Source: Bacteroidia bacterium (GTDB taxonomy: Bacteria > Bacteroidota > Bacteroidia > Flavobacteriales > Flavobacteriaceae). From it: a stretch of 64,000 bases of DNA. Below the pieces are notes generated by a model. It worked only from the letters and a program-made list of their open reading frames with translations. It made no database searches and was not told the DNA's origin. Of this stretch, positions 52,431-61,267 are shown one piece after another. The stretch spans positions 183,892 through 247,891 of the forward strand of contig JAUIFO010000004.1 of the NCBI GenBank assembly GCA_030430385.1, in the 5' to 3' direction. How positions within the stretch are numbered: position 1 is the stretch's first letter; each line of letters opens with the position of its first letter. The position numbers and the translations under genes were made by a program.

Positions 52431-53509
52431 TGTCAGTTGATAATCAAAATAAAATAACACCTTTGGTTAGTATTGTTGTTCCTTGTTATAATGTGGAGCA
52501 ATATATAGACAAAGGGTTGCAGAGTATCCTATCTCAAACTTACAGTCGTTGGGAATGTATTTTGGTTAATGATGGAAGTACTGATACAACTGAAGAAAAA
52601 ATTAAAGCATGGACGCTCAAAGACCAACGTTTTAAGTTGGTTTCGCAGTCTAACAAAGGCCTTTCTGGTGCAAGAAATGCTGGCTTAAAACACATTAAAG
52701 GCGATTGTATTTACTTTTTTGATCCTGATGATTTGTTAGACCACAACTGTTTAACCTATTTAACACATTTATATGAGGACAGTATTGATGTTGTTATTGG
52801 AAAAGTTGGATGTGTTTACAATCAAACAACTGAGGTTATTAGAACTTTAGAACATATTGCTGCAACCGACAAGGTTTTTACCAATACAAACTTTATTGAA
52901 CTTTATTTAAAAGAATCTTTTAGCGTTATAGCTTGTAATAAACTATATAACGCGTCTTTTATTTTATCTCATAATTTAAGCTTCAAAGACGGAATTGTTC
53001 ATGAAGATGAACTATGGTTTTTTAAAGCTATGTATTTAGCAAAACAAATTATTTTCAGTCCGAATATTACCTATTACTATAATATTGGGAATCAAAATTC
53101 TATTACCAAAAATTATAGCTTAAAGAATTTAACGTCTTACATTGATGTTATTGAAACCATTTATGAGACCTACTACCTTCAAGAAAAAGACGACGAAAAA
53201 CAGCTTATTATAGGAACTTACATTCTTAACTTACAAATTGATGTTACCTCAGGTTTCTTTAGATTTTTAAGAAAAAATAAAACAGCTCCTTTTAAGCAAG
53301 AAGGCATTCAATTAATTACCAAACACCTCGAGCGTACTAGAATTACAAGATATCAACATATAAACGACAAGAAGTCAAAACAGTATGCGTTGTTTATAGA
53401 CTATGCTTCAAAAAATCCTGAAATAGCCTTCAGACTTGTGCGAAACACCAACAAGAAAACTATTCTGAAGTTTTTTGAAAACGTATACTTGAAATTCAAA
53501 GCAAAATAA
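52430..53509 (+). CDS. Glycosyltransferase family 2
   Basis: This 359-residue GT2 enzyme has VSIVVPCYNVEQYIDKGLQSIL, CILVNDGSTDTT and CIYFFDPDDLLD, plus GIVHEDELWFFKAMY. It fits CpsI/WaaJ-like enzymes that extend surface polysaccharides. It is coupled to the preceding GT2 gene through overlapping TAATG. It converges on two sulfotransferase genes. Confidence 0.92.
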   Translation: MSVDNQNKITPLVSIVVPCYNVEQYIDKGLQSILSQTYSRWECILVNDGSTDTTEEKIKAWTLKDQRFKLVSQSNKGLSGARNAGLKHIKGDCIYFFDPDDLLDHNCLTYLTHLYEDSIDVVIGKVGCVYNQTTEVIRTLEHIAATDKVFTNTNFIELYLKESFSVIACNKLYNASFILSHNLSFKDGIVHEDELWFFKAMYLAKQIIFSPNITYYYNIGNQNSITKNYSLKNLTSYIDVIETIYETYYLQEKDDEKQLIIGTYILNLQIDVTSGFFRFLRKNKTAPFKQEGIQLITKHLERTRITRYQHINDKKSKQYALFIDYASKNPEIAFRLVRNTNKKTILKFFENVYLKFKAK

Positions 53510-53523
53510 GTGAACCATCAAGT

Positions 53524-54234
53524 TTACCTGCCACTTTCATATAAGCTAATATCATCAGAAAAGCGTTTCTTAAACGATGTATTCTTCTGAAGTGCTTCTA
53601 AAACATCTTTCGGAATGGACTTATTATTGGTGTTCAATTTAGTCGTTTTTTCAGTATTCAAATTATAATGCTCTAACCGAATAACCTCCAAACTACTGAG
53701 CGATTCCTTAACGCCTGCCTTTAAATAAAAAAACTGACTTCTAAAATGTCTATCGCATAAATGGTCTGGAAGACTAATGACCTTTTTAATGAATTTCTCA
53801 AACGAAATTCCTTGTCTAATGTTAAAGAATTTTGTCAATCCCGAAGGATCCTTGTACATAATGTTCTTTCCTTTATCAACATCAAGAAAGCACGAGTAAA
53901 TACGTTCGTACGGATTTCTAATTACTAAACAGGCCTTCTTTCCTTGAGCAAAATTTCGATAAGGCTTAAAATTATAAAAGCGAAGGCGCTCAACCTTAGC
54001 GTCTGTTTCTAATTTAGGATCTACTTGATGAATCTCAGGAAACTTACTATTGAATTCAGGATTGTACTTTCGAATTAAATCTAATTTAATTGACGAACAA
54101 CCCGATTTAGAAATTATGGGATAAAAGGTGTTTTCGTCTTTGAGATAATACACTTCTACAGGATCAATAAGCCGAGTTCCCAACATTCCTCTTAAAAATC
54201 TTGAAAGCGACAAATGTCCTATTTTAATTCCCAT
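53524..54234 (-). CDS. Sulfotransferase family 2 protein
   Basis: This 236-residue enzyme has the PAPS 5'-phosphosulfate site ISKSGCSSIKLDLI and the 3'-phosphate site CLVIRNPYERIYSCFLDVD, both in the right order for the carbohydrate sulfotransferase (Sulfotransfer_2) family. It would transfer sulfate from PAPS to a sugar hydroxyl. It follows a second sulfotransferase gene by 14 bp and ends the glycan locus. Sulfated surface glycans are known in marine bacteria; the acceptor here is unknown. Confidence 0.87.
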   Translation of the reverse strand: MGIKIGHLSLSRFLRGMLGTRLIDPVEVYYLKDENTFYPIISKSGCSSIKLDLIRKYNPEFNSKFPEIHQVDPKLETDAKVERLRFYNFKPYRNFAQGKKACLVIRNPYERIYSCFLDVDKGKNIMYKDPSGLTKFFNIRQGISFEKFIKKVISLPDHLCDRHFRSQFFYLKAGVKESLSSLEVIRLEHYNLNTEKTTKLNTNNKSIPKDVLEALQKNTSFKKRFSDDISLYESGR

Positions 54235-54248
54235 ACAACAGTAGTAAT

Positions 54249-54929
54249 TTATTGAAACAAAGTCTTGTTTGATAAGTTTTGATATTGCTTATCAGTTAAT
54301 AATCCCATTGCATTTAATGTCTCGATACACTCAAAATCTTTTTCTAAGTACTTCACTAAATTGTTCAGCGCTAATTCTGATAATTTAATTTGCTTTTTGT
54401 TTTTCTTTAAATGACTGGTAAGATTGATATTAAATTGAGCTTTTAAATCTTCACTCAATGTTTCAGTCGCAAGAACATATGAAATGTGTTTTTTGCTGCC
54501 TTTCTTCAGTAATTCCTCTAAGTAAAAGTGAATATCTTCAGTTATGTGATGAATGTAATAATCTTCGTGTTTAAAATCTAAAACAAGGTTTCCATTTTCA
54601 TCATAAATATGTTCAGCCAAATTGTTGACATCTTTATATTTTTTTAGAAGCTCATATTCGCCTTTAAAAAGATCTTTTTGCTCTTGCTTTTCAACAACTA
54701 ATAAATACCTCCAATTAAATGCTGAAACAAACCTAGAAATCGGATTTCTAATAATGATACCGTATTGTTTTTGCCTTCTGAATTTAAGTCCGCCAACATG
54801 CTTTTCCTGAAACTTTAAACCATGTTTTTTAAACTCTTCTATAACCGAAGAGCCTCCACATTTACCAATATGGACAAAGACTTGTTTTGGTTCTTTTTTG
54901 GAGTTGCCTAGTAAGTTCAACACATTCAT
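54249..54929 (-). CDS. Sulfotransferase family protein
   Basis: From the ATG at 54929 this 226-residue protein has the PAPS loop FVHIGKCGGSSVIEEF and the 3'-phosphate site IIIRNPISRFVSAFNWRYL, so both cofactor-binding segments are present. The remainder is helical and poorly conserved. An in-frame TTG at 54989 extends it by 20 residues but lacks support. It is probably co-transcribed with the downstream sulfotransferase gene and acts on the same or a nearby sugar. Confidence 0.83.
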   Translation of the reverse strand: MNVLNLLGNSKKEPKQVFVHIGKCGGSSVIEEFKKHGLKFQEKHVGGLKFRRQKQYGIIIRNPISRFVSAFNWRYLLVVEKQEQKDLFKGEYELLKKYKDVNNLAEHIYDENGNLVLDFKHEDYYIHHITEDIHFYLEELLKKGSKKHISYVLATETLSEDLKAQFNINLTSHLKKNKKQIKLSELALNNLVKYLEKDFECIETLNAMGLLTDKQYQNLSNKTLFQ

Positions 54930-55093
54930 AATCGCTTTCGCACCAGATTTATTAGAGGTTAATCTTGTATTATGCGAGCAATTTAACAAAATAAAACCAA
55001 CTAATCCCTTTACAGATAATTCTTAGTGCTACAATCCACATTACAATTGCATTTTAAGTTAAAAGATTATTTTAAAAGCTCTGTTTGATATCG

Positions 55094-55101
55094 TAAATTT
55101 G
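55094..55101 (+). promoter_or_regulatory. -7 promoter box of CCA-type gene
   Basis: TAAATTTG matches TAnnTTTG and ends 9 nt before the ATG of 55111; it overlaps a TTG at 55099, excluding that start. The leader would be very short. Confidence 0.5.
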
Positions 55102-55110
55102 CCTTTGCAT

Positions 55111-56532
55111 ATGAATTACGAAAACGCTTTACAGCACGATATTTTTAAAATTGTCTCTACTGCAGCTAAGACCTTAGGTGTTGATGCCTATGTTATTGGC
55201 GGATTTGTGAGAGATCACATTCTTGATCGTGGTACGCATAAAGATATTGATATTGTTGCCATTGGAAGCGGTATTGCCTTAGCAAAACAAGTCGCTAAGT
55301 TATTACCAAATACACCTAAAGTAAAAGTTTTTAAGACTTACGGAACAGCTATGCTTCCATATAATGATATGGATATTGAATTTGTTGGTGCTCGAAAAGA
55401 AAGTTATCGTGAAGATAGTCGAAATCCAATCGTTGAAAATGGCACGCTTCAAGACGACCAAAACCGAAGAGATTTTACAATTAATGCTTTGGCACTTGAT
55501 TTGAATGCGAAGCGATTTGGAGATCTTTTAGATCCTTTTGGTGGTATAAGTGACCTCAACAACAAAATCATACGCACACCTCTTGATCCAGATGTAACTT
55601 ACAGCGATGATCCACTAAGAATGATGAGAGCAATAAGATTTGCCACACAACTCGGATTTACCATTGAAGACCATTCATTAGAAGCCATTTCTAGAAATAA
55701 AGAACGCATTAAGATCATCACGAAAGAACGTATTGTTGTAGAGTTGAATAAAATTTTAGAAAGTGAAACGCCTTCGGTAGGATTTTTACTTTTAGAGCAA
55801 ACGGGATTATTAGAGTTTATACTTCCAGAATTAACGGCATTAAAAGGAATTGACGAAATTGAAGGTCAGCGTCACAAAGACAATTTTTATCACACACTTG
55901 AAGTTGTTGACAATATTTCGAAACATACAGATAATGTTTGGTTACGTTGGGCTGCTCTTTTGCATGACATTGGAAAAGCGCCAACAAAAAAGTTTAGTAA
56001 AAAAGTTGGTTGGACCTTTCATGCGCACGAATTTGAAGGTGCCAAAATGGTGTATCATTTATTTAAGCGCTTAAAAATGCCATTGAATGACAAAATGAAA
56101 TTTGTTCAAAAAATGGTATTTATGAGTTCGAGACCAATTGTACTAGCTCAAGATATTGTTACCGATTCTGCTGTACGACGCTTAATTTTTGATGCAGGTG
56201 ATTATGTAGAAGATTTGATGACGCTTTGTGAAGCAGACATTACAACCAAAAATCCTAAACGCTTTCAGAAGTATCACAATAATTTTAAAATTGTAAGACA
56301 AAAAATTGAAGAAGTTGAAGCTAGAGATCAGGTTCGCAATTTTCAACCGCCAATTTCTGGTGAAGACATCATGAAAACCTTCAATATCAAACCTTCTCGT
56401 GAAATTGGGATGATTAAAGAAACTATTAAAGAAGCCATTCTAGAAGGTGAAATTCCAAACGACTACGATGCGGCTTATCAAAAAATGCTAGAAGAAGGCA
56501 AACGATTGGGATTGGTGATAAGTGATAAGTGA
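55111..56532 (+). CDS. CCA-adding-type tRNA nucleotidyltransferase with HD domain
   Basis: This 473-residue class II nucleotidyltransferase of the poly(A) polymerase/CCA-adding family has the catalytic GGFVRDHILDRGTHKDIDIV, RRDFTINALALD, and DPLRMMRAIRFATQLGF, then an HD domain with LLHDIGKAPTKK. It most likely matures or repairs tRNA 3' ends. The last residues VISDK and the stop codon are encoded by the first two units of a TGATAAG tandem array. Confidence 0.92.
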   Translation: MNYENALQHDIFKIVSTAAKTLGVDAYVIGGFVRDHILDRGTHKDIDIVAIGSGIALAKQVAKLLPNTPKVKVFKTYGTAMLPYNDMDIEFVGARKESYREDSRNPIVENGTLQDDQNRRDFTINALALDLNAKRFGDLLDPFGGISDLNNKIIRTPLDPDVTYSDDPLRMMRAIRFATQLGFTIEDHSLEAISRNKERIKIITKERIVVELNKILESETPSVGFLLLEQTGLLEFILPELTALKGIDEIEGQRHKDNFYHTLEVVDNISKHTDNVWLRWAALLHDIGKAPTKKFSKKVGWTFHAHEFEGAKMVYHLFKRLKMPLNDKMKFVQKMVFMSSRPIVLAQDIVTDSAVRRLIFDAGDYVEDLMTLCEADITTKNPKRFQKYHNNFKIVRQKIEEVEARDQVRNFQPPISGEDIMKTFNIKPSREIGMIKETIKEAILEGEIPNDYDAAYQKMLEEGKRLGLVISDK

Positions 56533-56578
56533 TAAGTGATAAGTGATAAGTGATAAGTGATAAGTGATAAGTGATAAG
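56516..56578 (+). repeat. Tandem array (TGATAAG)x9 over the cca stop codon
   Basis: Nine perfect heptamers begin inside the end of the cca-type gene; its TGA stop is in the third unit. Because the unit is seven bases, every reading frame meets a stop inside the array. Only 23 bp separate it from the degenerate heptamers at 56602-56664. Confidence 0.97.
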
Positions 56579-56601
56579 TTACTTTATTTAATCTAAAACT
56601 A

Positions 56602-56664
56602 GCAACTTCTGCCCTATGGCTTTTACCTTGTGCCTTACAACTTCTACCTTTACCTCCTAACCTT
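56602..56664 (-). repeat. Degenerate heptamer array over the nadC stop codon
   Basis: Read on the minus strand, nine consecutive 7-bp blocks follow the nadC stop: AAGGTTA, GGAGGTA, AAGGTAG, AAGTTGT, AAGGCAC, AAGGTAA, AAGCCAT, AGGGCAG, AAGTTGC. The consensus is near AAGGYAN. The first block uses the last two bases of the TAA stop. It looks like an old, decayed heptamer tandem repeat. Confidence 0.75.
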
Positions 56665-57523
56665 ATTCTACAGCTTTCAAGCTTAAATCTTTATTATATA
56701 CGGAATGTGTTAGCGCACCAGATGAAATATAATCTACACCACACTCAGCGTAATGTCTCACTGTATGTTCATTGATACCACCAGAAGACTCCGTTAAACA
56801 TTGGTCACCAATCAAAGCCACAGCTTTTCGCGTATCTTCGTAATTGAAATTATCAATTAAAATGCGATACACACCACCTTCATTAAGAATTTCCTTAATC
56901 TCTTGAAGGTCTCTTGCTTCTACAATAATTTTTAAATCGCGATTGGTATCTTTTAAATATTGCTTGGTTAGTTGAATTGATTTAGCAACACCTCCAGCAA
57001 AATCAATATGATTATCTTTCAACATGATCATATCATAAAGCGCAAAACGATGGTTCTCTCCACCTCCAATTTTTACAGCCCATTTTTCTAAGGCTCGAAT
57101 GCCTGGTGTTGTTTTTCTAGTATCGAGAATCTTAGTTCCAGTCCCTTCTAATAAATCAACAAATTGTCTGGTTTTTGTAGCAATTGCACTCATACGCTGC
57201 ATTGCATTCAACACCAAACGCTCTGCTTTTAAAATCGATTGTGAAGCGCCTTCAACATAGAACACAATATCACCATATTTAACAGGACTTCCGTCCTCAA
57301 TAAGAGTTTCGATAGTCATTGCGTTATCGACATAAGCAAATACTTTTTTTGCAAACTCAACACCAGCAATAATACCTTCGTCCTTTACTAAAAGTTTAGC
57401 TTTTCCTTGAGCTGAAGCAGGAATACATGCTAAAGAGCTATGGTCACCATCTCCTACATCTTCTCTAATAGCGTTAGCAATAATAAGGTCTATTTCTGTA
57501 TTAAATTGGTCTTGCGAAATCAT
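56663..57523 (-). CDS. nadC: Nicotinate-nucleotide pyrophosphorylase (carboxylating)
   Basis: This quinolinate phosphoribosyltransferase acts in de novo NAD synthesis. The 286-residue protein has the active-site stretch LDTRKTTPGIRALEKWAVKI, GGGENHRFALYDMIMLKDNHI and the C-terminal ESSGGINEHTVRHYAECGVDYISSG. Length is standard. nadA and nadB are not nearby. The stop codon opens a degenerate heptamer array. Confidence 0.96.
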   Translation of the reverse strand: MISQDQFNTEIDLIIANAIREDVGDGDHSSLACIPASAQGKAKLLVKDEGIIAGVEFAKKVFAYVDNAMTIETLIEDGSPVKYGDIVFYVEGASQSILKAERLVLNAMQRMSAIATKTRQFVDLLEGTGTKILDTRKTTPGIRALEKWAVKIGGGENHRFALYDMIMLKDNHIDFAGGVAKSIQLTKQYLKDTNRDLKIIVEARDLQEIKEILNEGGVYRILIDNFNYEDTRKAVALIGDQCLTESSGGINEHTVRHYAECGVDYISSGALTHSVYNKDLSLKAVE

Positions 57524-57600
57524 AGATATTAATTTGTTGTAAAAGTACTAATTGTGCATTAAAAAAGTTAGTGAATTTATTTCGGAATTATAAAAAAGTA

Positions 57601-57608
57601 TACTTTTG
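57601..57608 (+). promoter_or_regulatory. -7 promoter box of rlmH, leaderless
   Basis: TACTTTTG lies 4 nt before the ATG at 57613, with TTTA at 57576-57579 as a possible -33 element. Transcription should start at or next to the start codon. Confidence 0.55.
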
Positions 57609-57612
57609 AACT

Positions 57613-58086
57613 ATGACAATTACACTTTTAGCTATTGGAAAAACCGATAATTCAAATTTGCAATCCCTTATTGATGACTATCAAAAGCGTTTAGGGTTTT
57701 ATGTTAAGTTTGAATTTGAGATCATTCCAGATCTGAAAAAAGCCAAACATTTAAGTGAAGCACAACAAAAACAAAAAGAAGGCGATCTCATTTTAAGTAA
57801 GATTAGCAGTACTGATGTTATGATTTTGCTTGATGAGAATGGAAAGCAATTAGATTCGGTTGCCTTTTCTGAATACCTTCAAAAGCATATGAACTCTGGC
57901 ATCAAACGTTTGGTTTTTGTTATTGGAGGACCTTACGGATTTTCTTCAGAGGTTTATCAAAAAGCACAAGGGAAGCTGTCCTTATCAAAAATGACCTTTT
58001 CGCATCAAATGATGCGTTTATTTGTGATAGAACAGTTATATCGAGGCTTTACTATTTTACGAAATGAGCCTTATCATCATCGTTAA
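57613..58086 (+). CDS. rlmH: 23S rRNA pseudouridine-1915 N3-methyltransferase
   Basis: This 157-residue SPOUT methyltransferase methylates pseudouridine 1915 in helix 69 of 23S rRNA. Motifs include VMILLDENGKQLDSVAFSEYL, FVIGGPYGFSSEVY and the C-terminal MTFSHQMMRLFVIEQLYRGF with NEPYHH. Its size and motifs leave little doubt. It is likely leaderless. It converges with an unknown gene, their stop codons touching. Confidence 0.96.
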   Translation: MTITLLAIGKTDNSNLQSLIDDYQKRLGFYVKFEFEIIPDLKKAKHLSEAQQKQKEGDLILSKISSTDVMILLDENGKQLDSVAFSEYLQKHMNSGIKRLVFVIGGPYGFSSEVYQKAQGKLSLSKMTFSHQMMRLFVIEQLYRGFTILRNEPYHHR

Positions 58087-58716
58087 TTAGAATTTTACTC
58101 GTACAGATTTCTTGTATGGCTGAAAACTTACCAATTTTAAATGCGCTTCAACAATATTATTTTGCTCGTCTAAAAAAAACATTTCATTAAATACACCATT
58201 AGGTAAGTTTTGATCTTTCTCCCATCGTTTATATAGTTTAGCAATTGTAATGATTGGTTTATGAAAATCAGTATCGGGCTCTATAATGTAATGTATTCTT
58301 AAATCATGAATTGATTCAAAAAGATATCTTTTATACGCTTTTTTATTAATCACTGTATCTGACTGTTTTAAAAATACATCATCTTTAGATAAAAAAGCAT
58401 TTATTTTGTAATGTGCTTTTGGCTTCTCTAGCGCAATTACTTCAGAATTATAAAACTCCTTTTTGTGTATTTTTTTATTAATTTTTATAGTGCTGTATTT
58501 AAAAAACCTCAGATTTATTGTATCCCTACTAACTCCAGATAACCTAGCATAATATTCATTATCGCTAGAATTTGTAAGATAAAAAACAGTCTTATTGTCT
58601 AATAAACTCTTATACTCAATAATATAATCAAAATCATAGGTTTTATAACCCTTATAAGGTGATACAAACAAGAATGTACTCAAACAAATCGCAATTTTAA
58701 ATAGACCGTTTCTCAT
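58087..58716 (-). CDS. Secreted protein, unrecognised
   Basis: This 209-residue protein has a hydrophobic N-terminus (FKIAICLSTFLFVS), probably a signal peptide, then a Lys/Tyr/Asn-rich beta-strand body with evenly spaced aromatic residues. No family is recognised. It starts directly after the stop of the M3 peptidase gene and is probably co-transcribed with it. The high Lys, Ile and Asn content makes it look less conserved than its neighbours. Confidence 0.7.
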   Translation of the reverse strand: MRNGLFKIAICLSTFLFVSPYKGYKTYDFDYIIEYKSLLDNKTVFYLTNSSDNEYYARLSGVSRDTINLRFFKYSTIKINKKIHKKEFYNSEVIALEKPKAHYKINAFLSKDDVFLKQSDTVINKKAYKRYLFESIHDLRIHYIIEPDTDFHKPIITIAKLYKRWEKDQNLPNGVFNEMFFLDEQNNIVEAHLKLVSFQPYKKSVRVKF

Positions 58717-60786
58717 TTACTCTAATCCTAAACTCTTGATGTAGGCTTTATTATTCATTGGTCGTCCTAAAAATGCTTCAACAGCTTCATCAACATCACG
58801 CTGACTACCATTAGCAAGAATCAGTTTTCTGTAGTTGACACCTGTATCTTGATCTCGTAAGCCGTTCTTTTCAAAAACCGTAAACATATCTTGTGCATAC
58901 ACTTCAGACCATAAATATCCATAATAATATACTGGATGTGTGTTGATATGAATCCAACTCCCTTGCGGATGTGTACCTTCAATATACCAATCCATGATAC
59001 CCAATTGCTTATCAATATCACGCCACAGTTGGTCTGTGTCTAATGTTGTATCAGGATCATACTTATCGTATAAATTCATATCGTAAATACAGCTTCGTAA
59101 TGAACGTTGTGCCGACAAACCTGAAGATACATTTTTGGCATTTACCATATTATCAAAAACTTCTTTTGGCAATACTTCTCCTGTTTCATAATGCTTCGCA
59201 AACGAACTCAAAATATCATAATCCCAAATCCAGTTTTCAAATATTTGAGACATCGCTTCAACAAAATCACGCTTTGTATCAGATTGCATACTGTATTCGC
59301 CTTCGTAAGACATCTTATCCATAATATGACCAAACTCATGAAATAAAGTGCTTAGCTCATTATGTGTGATCATTGATGGCAATTCATCGGTTCCCCTTGT
59401 AAAGTTACCAAGTAGCATTGCTACTGGAACTTCGTAACCCTCTTCTGTTTGTTTTCCTGGTGATAATGGTACGGCATAAAACCAAGATTCTTTATTCGGA
59501 CGCGGAAATAGATCTAAGTAAAAACGCCCTTTGAGAGTTCCGTTTTCAAAAACTTCATACGCTTGAACATCTTCATGCCACACTGAAGCATTTTCCAATG
59601 CCTTAAATTCTAAACCTAGCAGCTCTTGATATAACTCAAACATACCAGCAAGACAAGCATCTATTGGTAAATACTCTCTAATTTTTTCTGAATCGACTTT
59701 ATATTTAGTTTTTAAAATCTGGTTATTGTAATAGGCAATGTCCCAAGCATTAAGATCTTTATCTTTCGAAATACCATCAAGTGATTGACGTGCTTCCTTT
59801 AATACGTCAATATCTTGAATTGCTTTCTCTTTAGACTCCGCTACCAAGTCATTGATAAATGTCCAAACCGTTTCAGGGTTCTTAGCCATTTTAGGAACTA
59901 AATTGTATTCGGCATAAGATTCATGACCCATTAATTGTCCGATCTCATATCGCTTTTCAACCAAATGTTGTAAGATCTCAATGTTTTTATCTGCACCTCT
60001 ATTAGCATACAATATTTGAAATTGTTTTCTCACATCAGCATCTGTCGCATTGTTCATTATTGGTCCGCGAGTTGATGGCATAGGCAAGATTTTATACGTT
60101 CCTTTTTCAGTTCTGTATGTGTCTTTGAAACTTTCAGGTAAACCATCGGCTTGCGCTTCAGTTAAGGTAATCTTGTCGCCTGAAGTATTCATATTGGTAG
60201 AATATTGCGACGTTAAATCAGTAATTTCTGCCTTGAGTTCTTTAAATGTTTTTAGATCTTCTTCGGAAAGGTTTACACCAGATTGTTTGAAACTATCTAT
60301 AATATCGTCTACAAATCGTTTTCTTCTCTCGTTCAATCCTTTGTACTCCTCTGAAGCTGCAAAGGCGGTAAACTTATCAAACAATGCTTTGTCTGACATG
60401 ATCTCGGTACTGAGCGCATCAACTTTTTGAGAATATTCAATGCCTTTTGCTCGTGTTATTGAATCTGTAGAGGTCCAATACAACATAAACGAATTACTAC
60501 CAGCTTGAGATAATTTATTAAAAATCGCATCTAATGGTAAAAATGTATTTTTAAGTGTTGGCGTGTTCACATTTTTTATAGCATCTACAGTTGCTTTAGC
60601 TTTATCCATTTCATGATTCACATAGTCTGCAATAGCATCACCATTAGCATTAGCGTAATCGAAAGGTTCATTTAAAGCAACATTAAACGGATTATCCTTA
60701 GCTAATTCTGGAACAACAATTTTGGTTTCTTTTTCAGAGCAACTCATAAGTGATACTAATAGGATAGGTAAAACAATTTTTTTCAT
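58717..60786 (-). CDS. dcp: M3 family peptidyl-dipeptidase, lipoprotein
   Basis: This 689-residue zinc metallopeptidase of the Dcp/oligopeptidase A family releases dipeptides from peptide C-termini. The N-terminus is a lipoprotein signal with LVSLMSC (Cys16). The zinc motif is LFHEFGHIMDKM near residue 480, with YEGEYSMQSDTKRDFVEAMSQ after it, and the conserved HPVYYYGYLWSEVYA near the end. It likely trims peptides in the periplasm. Confidence 0.93.
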   Translation of the reverse strand: MKKIVLPILLVSLMSCSEKETKIVVPELAKDNPFNVALNEPFDYANANGDAIADYVNHEMDKAKATVDAIKNVNTPTLKNTFLPLDAIFNKLSQAGSNSFMLYWTSTDSITRAKGIEYSQKVDALSTEIMSDKALFDKFTAFAASEEYKGLNERRKRFVDDIIDSFKQSGVNLSEEDLKTFKELKAEITDLTSQYSTNMNTSGDKITLTEAQADGLPESFKDTYRTEKGTYKILPMPSTRGPIMNNATDADVRKQFQILYANRGADKNIEILQHLVEKRYEIGQLMGHESYAEYNLVPKMAKNPETVWTFINDLVAESKEKAIQDIDVLKEARQSLDGISKDKDLNAWDIAYYNNQILKTKYKVDSEKIREYLPIDACLAGMFELYQELLGLEFKALENASVWHEDVQAYEVFENGTLKGRFYLDLFPRPNKESWFYAVPLSPGKQTEEGYEVPVAMLLGNFTRGTDELPSMITHNELSTLFHEFGHIMDKMSYEGEYSMQSDTKRDFVEAMSQIFENWIWDYDILSSFAKHYETGEVLPKEVFDNMVNAKNVSSGLSAQRSLRSCIYDMNLYDKYDPDTTLDTDQLWRDIDKQLGIMDWYIEGTHPQGSWIHINTHPVYYYGYLWSEVYAQDMFTVFEKNGLRDQDTGVNYRKLILANGSQRDVDEAVEAFLGRPMNNKAYIKSLGLE

Positions 60787-60806
60787 GTCTATTTAATTTA
60801 ATAGTA

Positions 60807-60814
60807 CAAATATA
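60807..60814 (-). promoter_or_regulatory. -7 promoter box of M3 peptidase gene
   Basis: The minus strand reads TATATTTG and ends 21 nt before the ATG at 60786. Its -33 region falls in the T-tract of the upstream terminator. Confidence 0.55.
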
Positions 60815-60829
60815 ACATACATAAGGCAT

Positions 60830-60863
60830 AAAAAATAAGCCTTACACAAGGTAAGGCTTATTT
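60830..60863 (-). terminator. Intrinsic terminator after hpf
   Basis: A perfect 13-bp stem (60833-60845 with 60851-60863) has a 5-nt loop; six T end it on the minus strand. Confidence 0.88.
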
Positions 60864-60881
60864 AGAAATATCATTATGAAA

Positions 60882-61181
60882 TCAATAGGTTTTAAAAGCG
60901 TCTTTTCGTTTTTCTAATTGTCGTTCAAGATCTTTAATTGTTGCTCTTACTGCCACTTCGTATTGAGCTTCGTCTGATGTAGCAAAAATTCGAGGTCCTG
61001 GAAGGCTTAATTCGATATCACAAATCTTACCTTTTATATGGTGGTTCTCATCTTTTTTAAAACGAACCGTAGCACCAATAACAAATTCATATCTGTTAAA
61101 TAGCTTTTGTAATTTGTCTTCGGTAAACGTATTTAATGTCTCACTTACATCAACATCAACATATCTAATATTCACACTCAT
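60882..61181 (-). CDS. hpf: Ribosome hibernation-promoting factor, short form
   Basis: This 99-residue HPF/RaiA protein begins SVNIRYVDVDVSETLNTFTEDKLQKL, with YEFVIGATVRFK and a C-terminal helix VAVRATIKDLERQLEKRKDAF. It binds the 30S decoding region in resting ribosomes. It is the short form without the dimerisation domain of long HPF. It stands alone with its own terminator. Confidence 0.93.
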   Translation of the reverse strand: MSVNIRYVDVDVSETLNTFTEDKLQKLFNRYEFVIGATVRFKKDENHHIKGKICDIELSLPGPRIFATSDEAQYEVAVRATIKDLERQLEKRKDAFKTY

Positions 61182-61267
61182 AGTCCATAAAATTTAAGGG
61201 TTACTTTCAACATTAAAGGTACAAAAAAAATGAGGTTCAATAACTGATAAATGTCATAAAGTAATGG

